A stretch of DNA of 64,000 nucleotides from Phaeodactylum tricornutum CCAP 1055/1 (Eukaryota > Bacillariophyta > Bacillariophyceae > Surirellales > Neidiaceae): positions 620,001 through 684,000 of the forward strand of contig NC_011674.1 in assembly GCF_000150955.2 (NCBI RefSeq). The letters run 5' to 3'. The notes under the pieces are model-generated. The model was not told the DNA's origin. It worked only from the letters and a program-made list of their open reading frames with translations, and made no database searches. The translations under genes were made by a program, and so were the position numbers. This document shows, piece by piece, positions 34,845 to 46,008 of the stretch (its first letter is position 1; every line of letters begins with the position of its first letter).

Positions 34845-37614
34845 TTATTGGAAAGCATTCGTTTCGTTTGTGATCTTGTCCAAACCGGAATCAACTTCTA
34901 CGATCGTAGCTGTCTCCTCTTCACACACCTCATCTTCCTCGCACACGCTACCTGGACAGACTTCTTCAATTACCTGAGCCACAAACGGACTCTTTTCTAG
35001 TGAAGCGACCCGTCGTTCAGCCGCCAGTTCCTCTCGCTTTGCGCGTTCTCTCCGTTCCTCTGCCTTTTCAGAGACCTCATTTTCCGAGTCTGAATCGACG
35101 GATACCTTGCCAGTATCAGTCGAATTGGATAATCTTTTCCTCGTACCGGGAACAATTCCTAATTGAACCAATGCCATATCTTCTTCGTTGTCTTGAAGCC
35201 CACGCCCCGACAACACTTCTTTTCTCTTACTTTCCAAGATAGCATTGACTTCCTCGGGCGGGACACCAAGCGACTTCATTACGGCACCACCAAAGGGTAG
35301 TGTCAGTAATAAATTGTCCTCCGGTAGAATGGGTACCATGGCTGCAACATTGAGTGTAGTCTGCAGACGATTGGCGTGATCTGCGTCTGCTGCGCGGGCA
35401 AATATTTTCAGATTAGGGTACCATCGTCGTAAAGCAATCACACACCGATTTGCTTGCGCCCGATTTGCAATGCATACAATCACGGCTTTCGCTTTACCAA
35501 CGTTGAAGGCTTCGGCAACTTCTTGTCTACCAATGTCTCCGTAGAATACGGGAAGACCAGCATTTCTCGCTTGAATCGCTTTGTTCGGATCAATATCCAA
35601 ACCGACGTACTTAATGAATTTCCGATCAAGCAGGTCGCAAACAACTTTACCCACAACCCCATATCCAATCACAACCGCAAAGTCGTCACTCTCCTTAATC
35701 TCGTTGGCGTCACGATCCTGTCCCAAATAATGTGTAAAATCACTAGATTCTTCGAGGCGCTTGGCTACTTTGGCACCGATTGTGGCCATTGCAGGGGTCA
35801 ATGCCATGGTCAAACTCACACTTGTCAAGAGGAGCTTGGTTGTCGCCACGTCTAAAATCCCCAAGGACCGTGCTAGACCGAAGGCAACGAAAGCAAATTC
35901 TCCACCTTGACTAAGAATCAACCCTGTTTGTTGACTGGTCGATAGACTCAACCCGAACGCTAGCGACAAGGCGGTCGTTATAGCGGCCTTGATAAGTATG
36001 ATGCCCATCACTAAGCTACCAACCAGGGGGAGCTGTGACCAAATCAAGGCCAAGTCAATCTCGAAACCGACCGTCACAAAAAAGAATCCCAGCAGAATTC
36101 CTCGAAACGGTGCAATGTCAGCTTCTACCTGGTATCGATATTTGGTTTCCGACAACAGGACCCCTGCCAAAAAAGCTCCCAGTGTATTGCTCAATCCCAA
36201 ACCTTCCGTCATAAAGCTCATTGACAGCACGGTCAGTAGCACAACCCCGAGAAAGGCTTCTTGTGACTGTGCCTGAGCCACGGTCTTGAAGAGTGGATTC
36301 AATACAAAACGACCAGCAACTGCGATCGACCCCAAAGCCATAGCGGCCTTAACAACGGCTGAACCAACTGCCGACGCCAATCCTTGTCCCGATCCGGCCA
36401 AAATTGGTGTCACCACGAGCAATGGCACAACGGCTAAATCTTGAAAAAGTAATATACCAAAAGCTGCCTTGCCAAACCGCGTGGCGAGCTGATTTTTATC
36501 TTTGAGTAATTGTAACACAAAAGCGGACGAGCTCAATGCGAGCCCTCCACCAAGTACGACCAAAGCGTTGGCCGGCAAGCCAGCCAATTTGCCCACAAGC
36601 GCGACGGCAACGGCAGTGATGGAAAATTGCAAAAAACCCAACCCGAACACATCTTTTCGCATGGACAAGAGACGGTCAAAGCTAAGCTCAATCCCCATTT
36701 CGAACAAGAAGAAAACGATGCCGAGTTCGGCCAGGGTTTCCGTGGTGTGAATACCCGAAATGAGTCCACACCCATTAGGTCCTAGAAGCATGCCCGAAGC
36801 AAGAAAACCGAGGATTGGACTCGTTCCGAGACGCTTGCAGACTGGCGTAATTAATGCAGTCGCTAGCAGAAGCAAAAGCGTATCCGATTTGGGACCACTC
36901 ATGTACTTATTCAAGTCCAGTACGGCTTCCTTGAAAGTACGTGAGGTAGAGATCGAAGCCGATACAACACTTTCTTCCACGGCCTTTTCAACTTTGCGCA
37001 TTTGCCGAAGTTCGCTGTCTCTCTCGAAAATATTGCCACCTCCACGAGCTTGCGGTACTACTCTATGTATTTCTGTTGGGTTCGCAGGTGTTATCGGGTT
37101 GTTGGCAACACTGTTCATGTGCTGTTGCTGAAAGAAGAAAACCGAAAAAGCCATGGCGGCAGCAGCCAACAGTGATCTTTGATGACGCTGCTTCCAAGTC
37201 CAAATCTGTTTTATCCAACGACGCGATCTGTGATTGTTGTTTTGTTATGATAGTACGTGCCTTATTGAGCACGACTCTGCCTTTGGACAATGGTTGCTCG
37301 GCATTGACGTCTCGCGAGGATAATTCTTGCCAAAGCCTTGTTGATGCGCCAGTCGATCTCGGAACGCGAAGCCGATTCGTTTGTTGTAGCGTCAATGTAG
37401 AACGGAAGGATTGTCCTGATGTCGAGGACGACACTAGAGTCTGACGGAAAGATTTGAGAGTGGGATTCGTCAAAGGGCCTCCAGATGTGGCAGGCTTTAC
37501 AGAAGATCGAGCAAAGGACTCTGCCATGTGCAAGCACCAGCTACTCCACAGCAAGAAGCCAAATATCGCTGCCTTCAACGCCGCTCGTTTGCGTTGTACC
37601 CCCAACATTGACAT
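34845..37614 (-). CDS. Plastid KEA-type K+/H+ antiporter with RCK domain
   Basis: The main frame runs from about 37169 to 34845 and carries a 12-13 TM CPA2 antiporter (PILGFLASGMLLGP, LGIVFFLFEMGIELS, ALSSSAFVLQLL, FGILLFQDLAVVP, FFFVTVGFEID, SQGGEFAFVAF). A Rossmann RCK_N domain (DFAVVIGYGVVGKVVCDLLD) and an acidic tail follow. It is the KEA1-3/KefB layout, which regulates plastid K+ and pH. Its frame starts without a convincing ATG. A second frame just upstream supplies ATG 37614, a signal peptide (AAIFGFLLWSSWCLHMA) and the plastid-import motif ESFARSS, ending over the antiporter start. A phase-0 intron of about 43 bp (GTTGGC to TTTCAG, about 37129-37171) would splice them. That junction is inferred. 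Confidence 0.85.
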
Positions 37615-37623
37615 CGCGGGAGT

Positions 37624-37654
<31 letters not shown>

Positions 37655-38314
37655 GGCGAGCTTCGGTGATGGAATCTCAGCGCCAAAGAGGTTTTTACCT
37701 TATGTAGCTGTGAAAAGAGTAGCGAACGATCGCAGCGATGCGTACAATGTTGTTACGTACGGGAGCTGCTGGTACCAACTTCCTCTGTCTCTGCTACACA
37801 CAAATACCAACGGGCCAAAGAATGATGGTAATGGATTTTGTGTCCGTTGTCTTTTGGTCAAAATAAAGACCTTTCCGGCGCAGCACAAAATTGTTCGAGA
37901 TACGAACCTGCGACTCTGCTCCCTAATTGAATAACGCACAATCGACAATGTGCGGTGATGGATGACTGGAACCTAAGACAGGAAGGAGCCTTGTGAGGAA
38001 AGCTCGAAGTGTGTATATCCGTCGTAGTGACTTGAATAAGACATAATGATGATGAAAAGTCGAATCGTATCAAAATAAATGCGGTCTCTGACCGTGTGTA
38101 TACGGATGGCAGCACAGGAGTTTCCTTCGACTCCGACTTACCATGCCCGACACATAGAGAATGTCATTCTAATGTGAATTCGACGAAGGATCCAGTGGAG
38201 TACCATTTACAACAAAAGGCTGTCATGAAAAATCCTGCTTCACCATGAACATGTCACTTACTGTTCGTTCGTCTATTACTCAACACCACGCAATCGAATC
38301 ACTTTTCCTTTATC
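37615..38314. other. Divergent intergenic region
   Basis: 700 bp between the antiporter gene and the secreted Cys-rich protein gene. Holds the CA microsatellite and nothing else recognised. Confidence 0.5.
37624..37652. repeat. (CA)n microsatellite
   Basis: 29 bp of uninterrupted CA dinucleotide, immediately upstream of the inferred ATG (37614) of the antiporter gene and therefore probably in its 5'UTR. Confidence 0.95.
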
Positions 38315-39496
38315 ATGAAGAGGCCCTCACTGCCGATGCTTTCGGTCCTATGCTTAGGCGCCACCTCCTTAGCCGTCGTCCCAAGCGCAGCTCAGGTAGG
38401 AGCTGATCCGATTCCTCGATGTGGGGATTGCTGGTGCATTCCAGAAGGCGGGACGGAAGACGGAACCTGTCCTACTTTTGAAGGAATTTGGCAAAGCTTT
38501 CCGGCAGCCTGGATTGATTCCTTTACATCTTTCGAACTCCTCGCCTCGTCTCCACCTTTGACGCTGGTCGCAGAAGGCACCGATAGCGCCGACTGTTACC
38601 CTTTTGCCGACTCCGTCGGAGCTCGTCCACAAAATAACTATCCCGAATCGGAAGCACCCCAATGTAAGCTTTTGTCCTCTCTATCGGAAGACGCCACTAC
38701 CACTGCGGTGTGCGGCTACAAATACGCTGACGAGGCTGCCTCCTGTCGCGGACGCACGTACGAGATTGTGTCCTACGAATCCGCCGTCGCTGCCGAAACA
38801 GATTTCGCGGTGGTCGTTCATTCTGGCCAGTGTGGAGTGTGTAGCAACGCAGTCGACTTGGCCGTTCGCATGAACACCATAGATAGTATTGCCGATATTA
38901 CGGCTGCCTGTGCAGCCAGCTAGTAAGTTCAACGCAAGGTCGACACACAGGACTCAGAGTGTGCCTCCCCATGTTTTGCCTTTTCTCACGTTCTCCTACA
39001 AATTTACCATAGTTTTGTGAGTACAACAGCCGGTGCTCGCTTTGGGGAATTGACTGATTGTATCCAAAACGCAGGTTTTACAACACCCTGCGCTACACTG
39101 TGGGCTCACTTTGCCGCTACCAACGCCGCTGTTTGCTCTCTCGCCTGCGTATCTGCGGACAACGAACAGAACTTTAACGGCCCACCGCCAATGTGCGAGT
39201 TAAGCGAATGTCTTGCATGTAGCAACACTCTGTTCGAGGATGATTTGAACCGGTTGGCTGGAGTATACAAGTCCCCTTGGAACGCTGGCTTTGCCGATGC
39301 TGTTGCCACACCTTGCTCCGCCTTTACTCGCATAGCGGACCTTGATCCCTGCCAGGGACTGGCACCCACAATCAGTCCAGCTCCATCAGCTATGCCTCTG
39401 GTTCCCACGCCGACATCCGGCACCCGCGTGATTTTGAACGACTTTGCCTTGGTGCCCATCTTCGCCTGGCTAACATGGCGACATTTGTATGTTTAG
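38315..39496 (+). CDS. Secreted or GPI-anchored cysteine-rich protein, function unknown
   Basis: Exon 1 is 38315-38922. A 90 bp phase-2 intron (GTAAGT...CATAG, 38923-39012) precedes exon 2 at 39013-39496, giving 363 residues. The intron is needed because the first frame ends in TAG exactly at the donor. A signal peptide (about residues 1-26) precedes a long Cys-rich extracellular region with CGDCWCIPEG, a CGVCSNAVDLAV block, DCIQNAGFTTPCATLW and CLACSNTLFEDDLN. Pairs of Cys recur every 30-40 residues. The C-terminus has a Pro/Ser/Thr stalk and a last hydrophobic segment (NDFALVPIFAWLTW) that fits a GPI signal. The CGxCS..DL block is a pattern I associate with uncharacterised stramenopile secreted proteins. 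No function assigned. Confidence 0.8.
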
Positions 39497-39551
39497 CTAA
39501 AATCAGCAGAACGAATTTCTAAATTTTGTTAGCTTTGTCGCCTTTTTTAGA

Positions 39552-40946
39552 TCAATTTACAGCACTGGTAGGAAGCAGTGAGCTGAGTGGTTTCGGCTGC
39601 CGTTGTCGCTGTGCCTTGTAGTGTGTAAAACTCATAAATCCCAAAACGGACACAGCAATACCTATTGCCCCAAGCAATGAAATCGGTATTTGAAACAGTA
39701 AGCTCGTGACTACGACAGCAAAAACTCGTCGAAGACAATTTAAAGCAGCGTGGTGAACGACAGAAATGCGTGACAAGATATAGGTCGATGCCAGGTTGTA
39801 GCTTGCAAAGGCACATCCGTTCAGCAAAGCAAGACCAATATATTGAACGAGGCATCCATTTGTGATCAACCCTTTCGTTGTGGACAGCGTCCAGAGGTTT
39901 GATAGCGTACTCGGTCCTTCCCAGACGAAAGCTGGTATCGCCAGGATGATCACACCAATCTGTTGCATCCGAAATTGCAAATTAAGATCGTCGACCAGCT
40001 GTTGATTACCTTCTGGAGTTGCCCGAAACAGTTTTTGATGAAGACCACGAAACGAAAAGCAAAGATTTGAAGCCATAACTACCACGAAAGAAGCAAAACT
40101 TTCGATCAAGGAGGAAGCGGGACCGCCGCGATGATTTCCGTATGTAGATAGTAGAACCCCGGCGACGATCGCAGCCAGACTGCTCCTTTCAGGTCGGCTC
40201 AAAACTTCAATACCCCACCACACGGCCACACTAGCGCTAGTAATGGGCTCCGCCGCTTTTATAGTTTCGACGAAAGCGGGAGATGAGCAGGAAAATCCGT
40301 AGTTCGTGGCCAAAAATCCCAGACAGAAGTAGACACCAGCCAAAAGCAATGAAGGTTGACAAAACAGTAAACCTGAGACAAAACTATCTTTGCGCTCTGA
40401 AGAAAGAGTTGATAGCTTTTGAAGCCGTCGACTGGTCAATGAGACAGAATCTACGGAGGTGGATGGCCAAGGCTGTAAACCAACACTATCAAGGAAACGT
40501 ATTTGCAGTAGGAAGCGGAGAAGCGTCGATCCTACCAGGAGCTGTTGAAGAGTTAAAAGAAGCGGCGAGATATTTCCGACGAGCATCCTTTCATGTTGCG
40601 AAAGCAGTAGCTTTGATGATCCTATAGACACCACCCCTAGGGAATACCAGAGCACCAGCGCAAGAAACAAAGAACTGAACGAAGTCACAATGCCTTGAAT
40701 CCATCTCGTATACAGACGCGTCCAAAAAGAGCGACTTTTGCGGCGCGTCAATGCCAGATCTCTCCTACGCTTCGGGCGTCCTGGAAGGGGACGTTGTTTC
40801 TCAGTGATGTTACCATGTCCCGACGGAATCGTTGAAATGGATTCTTGGTTGGAAGGATCCCATACGGAAACTAGCCGGGATGTTCGGGGATTTGCAAGCG
40901 AGTTACCGTCCGTCAATGGCGCTACCTCGCTACCAAGTCGCCTCAT
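39552..40946 (-). CDS. Triose-phosphate/nucleotide-sugar translocator family transporter
   Basis: 464 residues from the ATG at 40946. A basic, soluble N-terminus (~80 residues, PGRPKRRRDLALTRRKSR) is followed by about ten transmembrane helices of the drug/metabolite transporter fold: ALVLWYSLGVVSIGSSKLLL at the first TM, the FVETIKAAEPITSASVAVWWG block (the TPT signature region with conserved Lys and Pro), SNLCFSFRGLHQK, and a C-terminal LNCLRRVFAVVVTSLLF. These match the TPT family, which moves phosphorylated C3/C5/C6 compounds at plastid membranes or nucleotide sugars at the Golgi. No signal peptide is visible, so an outer plastid membrane or Golgi location is equally possible. Substrate unknown. 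Confidence 0.85.
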   Translation of the reverse strand: MRRLGSEVAPLTDGNSLANPRTSRLVSVWDPSNQESISTIPSGHGNITEKQRPLPGRPKRRRDLALTRRKSRSFWTRLYTRWIQGIVTSFSSLFLALVLWYSLGVVSIGSSKLLLSQHERMLVGNISPLLLTLQQLLVGSTLLRFLLQIRFLDSVGLQPWPSTSVDSVSLTSRRLQKLSTLSSERKDSFVSGLLFCQPSLLLAGVYFCLGFLATNYGFSCSSPAFVETIKAAEPITSASVAVWWGIEVLSRPERSSLAAIVAGVLLSTYGNHRGGPASSLIESFASFVVVMASNLCFSFRGLHQKLFRATPEGNQQLVDDLNLQFRMQQIGVIILAIPAFVWEGPSTLSNLWTLSTTKGLITNGCLVQYIGLALLNGCAFASYNLASTYILSRISVVHHAALNCLRRVFAVVVTSLLFQIPISLLGAIGIAVSVLGFMSFTHYKAQRQRQPKPLSSLLPTSAVN

Positions 40947-41805
40947 TGTATTTAAGACTGCACACAAAAGTTGCGAAATCCAACGCTCCTTTGGGTTACT
41001 ACTCTTGACGTTGCATGCGTTTGAAAATCAGTACCCATGCTAGGCTGAAAAAAGCACTCATCGATAGGTGTAATTTGCATTCTCTGTGTATTCATCGTTG
41101 TTGTCGGCGCGGGATAGAGAGCTCTTGACAAGCTCGTCGGAAAGATGGAAACTGGTCTGTGAACAGGGCAGGGCGGAAAATCGGAGAAACAAAGTTCACC
41201 CCAACCCTAAATAACTGTTGAGCAAATAATCGTCAATATGTGTGAATTTCGGCGCCAGTATCGACGGGTAAATGGGAGACTGAAACACATATATATTCAA
41301 AATTTTATCAATTCTTTGATTTATCAAACGGACAACACTGTTCTGGGAGAGCATTCGATGGCCTCCTAATACACCTATTCAAAAGGTTGTGACCGGCGTG
41401 AAAACCTGCTTGGATAGTCCTGGTTTTCAAGTCATGGCAAGAAGTCCCAACTCACTCCCACTGAAGAACCTCGCAGTGTCAACAACGGCTCCAAAATTAC
41501 AAGAGACCGTATCTCGCTTGCCTCCTATAATCATCTCCAAATAAAGCTCGTTAACCACAGCGGAGTTTGTGAAACCACCTAGAGAAGGTAAGAAAAGCTG
41601 TGATAATGCAAATGTGGATTACCAAAATGGGATACGATGTTCAGAAACCAACGACTTGACTCGAGAATATGCTTTGCGCAGTTCGTATTGCGTGCATGGC
41701 CATTGTTTGTCGCCATGTCTCTCATGTAAAGGGAACGTTTCATCTGCCTACTTTGAATACAGCACGCTAATCGGTTATCTTATTGAATCTTTCAGGCCCG
41801 TAACA
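40947..41805. other. Divergent intergenic region
   Basis: 859 bp between the TPT-type transporter and the small secreted protein. A long plus-strand frame precedes the secreted-protein ATG but lacks coding character. Confidence 0.45.
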
Positions 41806-42177
41806 ATGCGTTTTGCAGTGATTTGGGTTTTGGCCTTGGCCTTGATGCCCTCTGTAATTGATTCAATCGGGAACGCTGATACTCCAGAAGGCTACATTAC
41901 TGTCGACGCCAACGGCACCTATACATTCTTTCCACCAGACCAAGTACCGGTAACTGAAGAAGATGAGGTTGTGGAAGGTGTGGACGGCGACGGCGTTGCT
42001 ATCTTGGGCTCTCATTTGGACATGAGTCTCTTTCTAGCACGGAAACCATCAATTGAAGGCGACAAAAAGTGCGGATTCCGCCTTTTCTCTACCAATCGTC
42101 GCCGGGAACGCTGTGGAGGAGTGAGGCGGAAGCTGCGTGGTGCTCGTGGCGCTAAACGAGTGCAGCACCAAGCGTGA
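41806..42177 (+). CDS. Small secreted protein with basic C-terminus, unknown
   Basis: 123 residues from the ATG at 41806, chosen because it opens a textbook signal peptide (RFAVIWVLALALMPSVI). The mature part begins with an acidic stretch (PVTEEDEVVEGVDGDG) and ends in a strongly basic tail (TNRRRERCGGVRRKLRGARG). The acidic-then-basic design resembles a propeptide or a silica- or polyanion-interacting peptide, but this is speculation. The frame continues upstream for 79 codons without better evidence. Confidence 0.5.
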   Translation: MRFAVIWVLALALMPSVIDSIGNADTPEGYITVDANGTYTFFPPDQVPVTEEDEVVEGVDGDGVAILGSHLDMSLFLARKPSIEGDKKCGFRLFSTNRRRERCGGVRRKLRGARGAKRVQHQA

Positions 42178-42434
42178 GTTACTTGCCGAATTTTGCTTAC
42201 AGTAGAGCGATGGAAACTTTTATTGGAGTTAGTGGACATGCCACATCCCGTTGGTTCAAAGATTTTCTCAAGTGGCACTCCTTCAGAAGACACCTGATCA
42301 TATGTAATCGTAAAGGCCACACACACTTCCAAGGATGTATTTTCATGTGACACCACCGTAGTTAACTTTTATTGTTGAATTGCGTTCATTCTAGCTCGAT
42401 ACTCATCGCGTTGAGCTGTGGCTAACTATAGGAT

Positions 42435-43262
42435 TCACCCAATCATAGCATGAATGTGTTCAATTGCGGAATCAGTGCTATTCGTTTTGTACACCCGGTT
42501 AAGGCCTTCGACGCCTGCTTTCTTCGGAGGCTTGTACTGCGACGCTACCATTGAAATAATTTTTGTCGCCTCCGCCGGCTTGATGGTCGGATGACCGGTG
42601 CGGCGTCGACAGCGATCAATGCATTCTTTGCGGTCGACATCCAAAACAATACAGTAAACAAGAGTGTCGGCGCTGAATTCTTTCGCAATCGAAACAAATT
42701 TTTGACGTTGTGACTTGTCGAAGTTGCACCGATCAATGACAGGGCATTTACCGGCGCTCAAAGCGTCACGCGTCAAACGCTCGCATTCTCGCCGCGTTCC
42801 GAGCTCGTCCTGATTGATGCGGACAAATTTATCTGGCCACTCCTCCAAAAGTCTGCACGCCAGCGTCGTTTTTCCAGATCCCGGGAGGCCAACAAGGAGA
42901 AGCATGAATACTCCACTATTCTTGGCCAGAGGTACATTTGTATTTCCTTGGGTTGGAGCTGTTAGGACCTTGGCGAAGGATCGACCGTCGCGCTTGTTTC
43001 TTGCAGATTGATTGTCATTTTTCTGCCGATTCTTGGTAGCGCTATCATGTTGGACCTTCGGTCCACTCACATCCTGACGTGCCCTCTCAGTCTTCAATTG
43101 CGAAGTTCCTTCAATTAAGCTCTCGCTTGTCTCGACGATCTTTTGTTTCGATGGCTGATGTGGACACGTGGCAAAGAGCTGCTCGCCACTAAGTTGCATA
43201 CACGATTCATCTCGGGAGACTTCTGTCTCCTTCGTTTTCTCATTCTGGCCAGGTGTCGTCAT
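42435..43262 (-). CDS. P-loop kinase of the AAA_33 / PNK-like type
   Basis: 275 residues from the ATG at 43262. The first ~115 are polar and low in complexity. The C-terminal domain is a small P-loop kinase: LLLVGLPGSGKTTLACRLLEE (Walker A at 125-132), a VRINQDELGTRRECE region, the DRCNFDKSQR block (the family's Asp-x-Cys-N/T-x) and a Arg-rich lid (CIDRCRRRTGHPTI). The closest match I know is the kinase domain found at the N-terminus of plant aprataxin-like and polynucleotide-kinase-like proteins. It ends at HIHAMIG without an attached HIT domain here. A nucleic acid or nucleotide end-processing role is possible; substrate unknown. Confidence 0.75.
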   Translation of the reverse strand: MTTPGQNEKTKETEVSRDESCMQLSGEQLFATCPHQPSKQKIVETSESLIEGTSQLKTERARQDVSGPKVQHDSATKNRQKNDNQSARNKRDGRSFAKVLTAPTQGNTNVPLAKNSGVFMLLLVGLPGSGKTTLACRLLEEWPDKFVRINQDELGTRRECERLTRDALSAGKCPVIDRCNFDKSQRQKFVSIAKEFSADTLVYCIVLDVDRKECIDRCRRRTGHPTIKPAEATKIISMVASQYKPPKKAGVEGLNRVYKTNSTDSAIEHIHAMIG

Positions 43263-44700
43263 TCGCGTCTTTTTACTCACTGTCAAATGATTCCTTTTCT
43301 TCTCCCTCCCAAATGGGTCGGACTCGTCTGCCTGTTATAGTCTGAACAATTACCTTGAGGCGATTCAAAGTGGTCGACCCCCGACTGGAGCACATATAGA
43401 TTATATTTCTGCTAGTATGCCATGATTCTTTTCTATTCCACGACAGGTCCAATATGCTCCAATTTTCTTGCAGTATCTTTTCCAGTTCATCCAAAGTTAC
43501 TGCTAGATGCCATGTTGACACGTCATAGTATGACGTGTACTACCAAACAAGAGGATACTACCTATTCACTGTCTGTCAGTGTCACTAGTTGTAACGTCAC
43601 GAAACGTAATCTAGTTTCGATGCGACAGCAAATCTCTGATGTAATCCGACCAAAATTATGATTCCCTAAGGATAAAACTACAGAGCATCCATTCCTCCTG
43701 ATACACGGTAGTATTTTACAGTTGATGCATAGCAATCCTGGATCTGGCCGGATTAGTGATTTTGCAGCCTCATCTTGCTTTAGAGAAGTTTCTCAACAAA
43801 TTATCTCCCTCAAAGTCAAATATCCCCAGTCTAAAAAGCAGATTGACAAGGGAATCTTTGTTTCTGCTCAAGTTCATAGTGTGTTGTTTCTTATACTGTA
43901 AAATGAGATTGATCGTAAAAAAAGCAAACTACTACAAAAACTACGATGATTTTTGAACTCTACTTCCGATACCGCGTTAATGTTGATGCTAAATACGTAA
44001 CCACACCGCAACTTGCTCTATATCTTCGTAATGGAAAATCCGGTTTCTTCTGATCTTTTGACTGGCTGAGTGACTAGAGTCGACAAAAGAGACGTAATGG
44101 ATAGATTCTTTCTTGTTTCTCCTTTACGTTTGATCTACTCTTTCACACTGCTAGTGCTTTTTGTTGTGTTCTTTATTTTATTTTTCACTACTTCTCTTTC
44201 CTCTCGAACCTCGCTGTTTGATTGCTAATCCTTCATCACTTTCTCCGATGGTTACTTTTTTGATTTTTTATTCGTTGACTCGTTTCATGGGATGATCATA
44301 TCCCAAAATCCATCGAACCTATAATTTAGCTCGAGATGCGAGCTCGCTCTTTTTCATAATTTTGCCGGACATGTCCTACTTGACTGCCAAACTTGACCTC
44401 TTCGAAACCCATTCCGCCGATAGTTTTCGAGGATCCAAAACCACTGCCGACACCAACACGCCACCACGAACAACCAAAGCGAGTCCAATTGACAGCCAGG
44501 GTTTTGCGAGTATGGGTAGCCCCGCAATCTTCGTCCACAATTCCGTTACACCGCATAGAATATAATGATGCATCTAGGCTAGCTCCCTTAAGAGCAAACA
44601 GGATCTTTGGCTATTGCTTAGGCATTGTACCACTGACATCCGATTGTAAGCTGTATCGAACTGACACAACTTTGCGCCTACAAACATTTGAGACTGCACG
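43263..44700. other. Divergent intergenic region with CRE-like palindrome
   Basis: 1.4 kb between the P-loop kinase and ARL2. Contains the perfect inverted repeat at 43518-43538, a further ACGTCA at 43594-43599, and a T/C-rich tract at about 44105-44275. Short frames near 44360-44720 are judged non-coding. Confidence 0.5.
43518..43538. promoter_or_regulatory. Perfect inverted repeat with two CRE (bZIP) half-sites
   Basis: Arms ACACGTCATA and TATGACGTGT are separated by a single G, a perfect 10+1+10 dyad. Each arm contains ACGTCA/TGACGT, the bZIP/CRE core. A third ACGTCA lies at 43594-43599. It sits about 256 bp upstream of the P-loop kinase start. CRE-type TGACGT elements are known in the CO2/cAMP-responsive ptca1 promoter of Phaeodactylum; whether this one behaves alike is inference. 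Confidence 0.6.
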
Positions 44701-45350
44701 ATGGGACTTCTCGCTATTCTGAAAAAGGTATGTGTATCTTATACGCCAAATGCATTCCTATAAGTCCAGGCGTTCTATGTCACTTATCTTAGACAATCTT
44801 TTCCCATCGGTAGATCAAGCAAAAGGAGAAAGAAATGCGACTGCTAATTTTGGGCCTCGACAGCGCCGGCAAAACGACCATCCTCAAGCGGTTTTGCGGG
44901 GAACCAATCGATAAGATAGAGCCTACGTTGGGTTTTAACATTCAAAGTTTACAGCATGCTGGATACACATTAAACCTGTGGGACGTTGGAGGTCAAAAAT
45001 CGATCCGTGCCTATTGGAGGAACTATTTTGAGTCAACCGATGGTCTCGTGTGGGTTGTCGATAGTACAGATCGCATGCGGTTGGAACTGTGCAAGCAGGA
45101 ATTGTTGGATCTTCTTCAGCAAGAGCGCTTGGCAGGCGCATCACTACTTTTATTTGCAAACAAGCAGGATATCGTTGGGGCCTTGTCGGCAAGTGATATT
45201 GCTGACGTATTGGAATTAAACACCAACAAACAATACGACAATCGACATTGGAGTATTCACGCTTGTAGTGCAGTGACAGGAGAAGGCCTAGCAGAGGGTA
45301 TGGGATGGATTGTTGACGACATCGGAAATCGCATTTACATGCTGGCTTAG
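44701..45350 (+). CDS. ARL2: ARF-like GTPase ARL2
   Basis: Exon 1 is 44701-44727, coding MGLLAILKK. An 86 bp intron 44728-44813 (GTATGT...GGTAG) precedes exon 2 at 44814-45350, giving 187 residues, close to the usual 184. Motifs are GLDSAGKT (G1), TLGFNIQSL (T in switch I), [17 protein letters not shown] (G3), NKQD (G4) and CSAVTGEGL (G5). The [18 protein letters not shown]-terminus and [20 protein letters not shown] are diagnostic for ARL2. It regulates tubulin cofactor D and mitochondrial dynamics. Gly2 is present but ARL2 is not usually myristoylated. Confidence 0.97.
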
Positions 45351-46008
45351 AATGATGCTAGACTTTGGGTGTAATCAGGTATGATTAAATATTCCATTCA
45401 CATGCTGGGCAATGCACATACTGCTTTAGACAAGTAAAACCTATTGGCTTTCTCTGTGAAACCACAGCCCGAAGCAGCGGCCGTTCCTTTCTGTTAAGCA
45501 ACAACGCACTGCTTGTGAGGGATTGCAGAAGAGGGGCAGTCGCTACTGCCCCCCAATGCTCTATACGACTACAGCTTATTGGTGTATGACCTTGCACGAC
45601 TTTCAGGTATAGAAATTCAGATACCTGCTCCAGCAAGTGCTCTACCAGATCTTATTTTGCTCGGGTGTCCAGCATGCATGATCAAGTGATGTGCGATAGA
45701 TGGTTCCCCCTGCTAGAAGCGACATATGCGCATCGTATACATAGAAAATACACAAGCTCTGTGCAACTTCGTCCGTACACCATATGAATGAGGCATTCGC
45801 CAATAGATAGCCGCACTGAAGATCCACATGTTCCAAGTAAGCTGTCCTTAGCTCGTCCATGAACGGCGAGCAAGGCGTAGTGTTTCGATCTTGTACGTGT
45901 CTATCATTTCCTTAAAAGTCTCTAAAAGCGAAATCGTTTGATCATAGCGCCTTCGTCAATACCAAAATGTGGCAAAACCGGCTATCTTTATCAGCAGTAA
46001 AACAATCG
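45351..46008. other. Convergent intergenic region, no gene seen
   Basis: 658 bp between ARL2 and the DNAJC25-like gene. Overlapping short frames of no clear coding character. Confidence 0.5.

Noticed and set aside
37880-37930. Short tRNA-like run (ACGAACCTGCGACT) near 37.9 kb
   Set aside because: The expected acceptor and anticodon stems cannot be formed around it.
44362-44722. Overlapping plus-strand frames upstream of ARL2
   Set aside because: They run into the ARL2 first exon in the wrong frame and have no domain; likely promoter or 5'UTR sequence.
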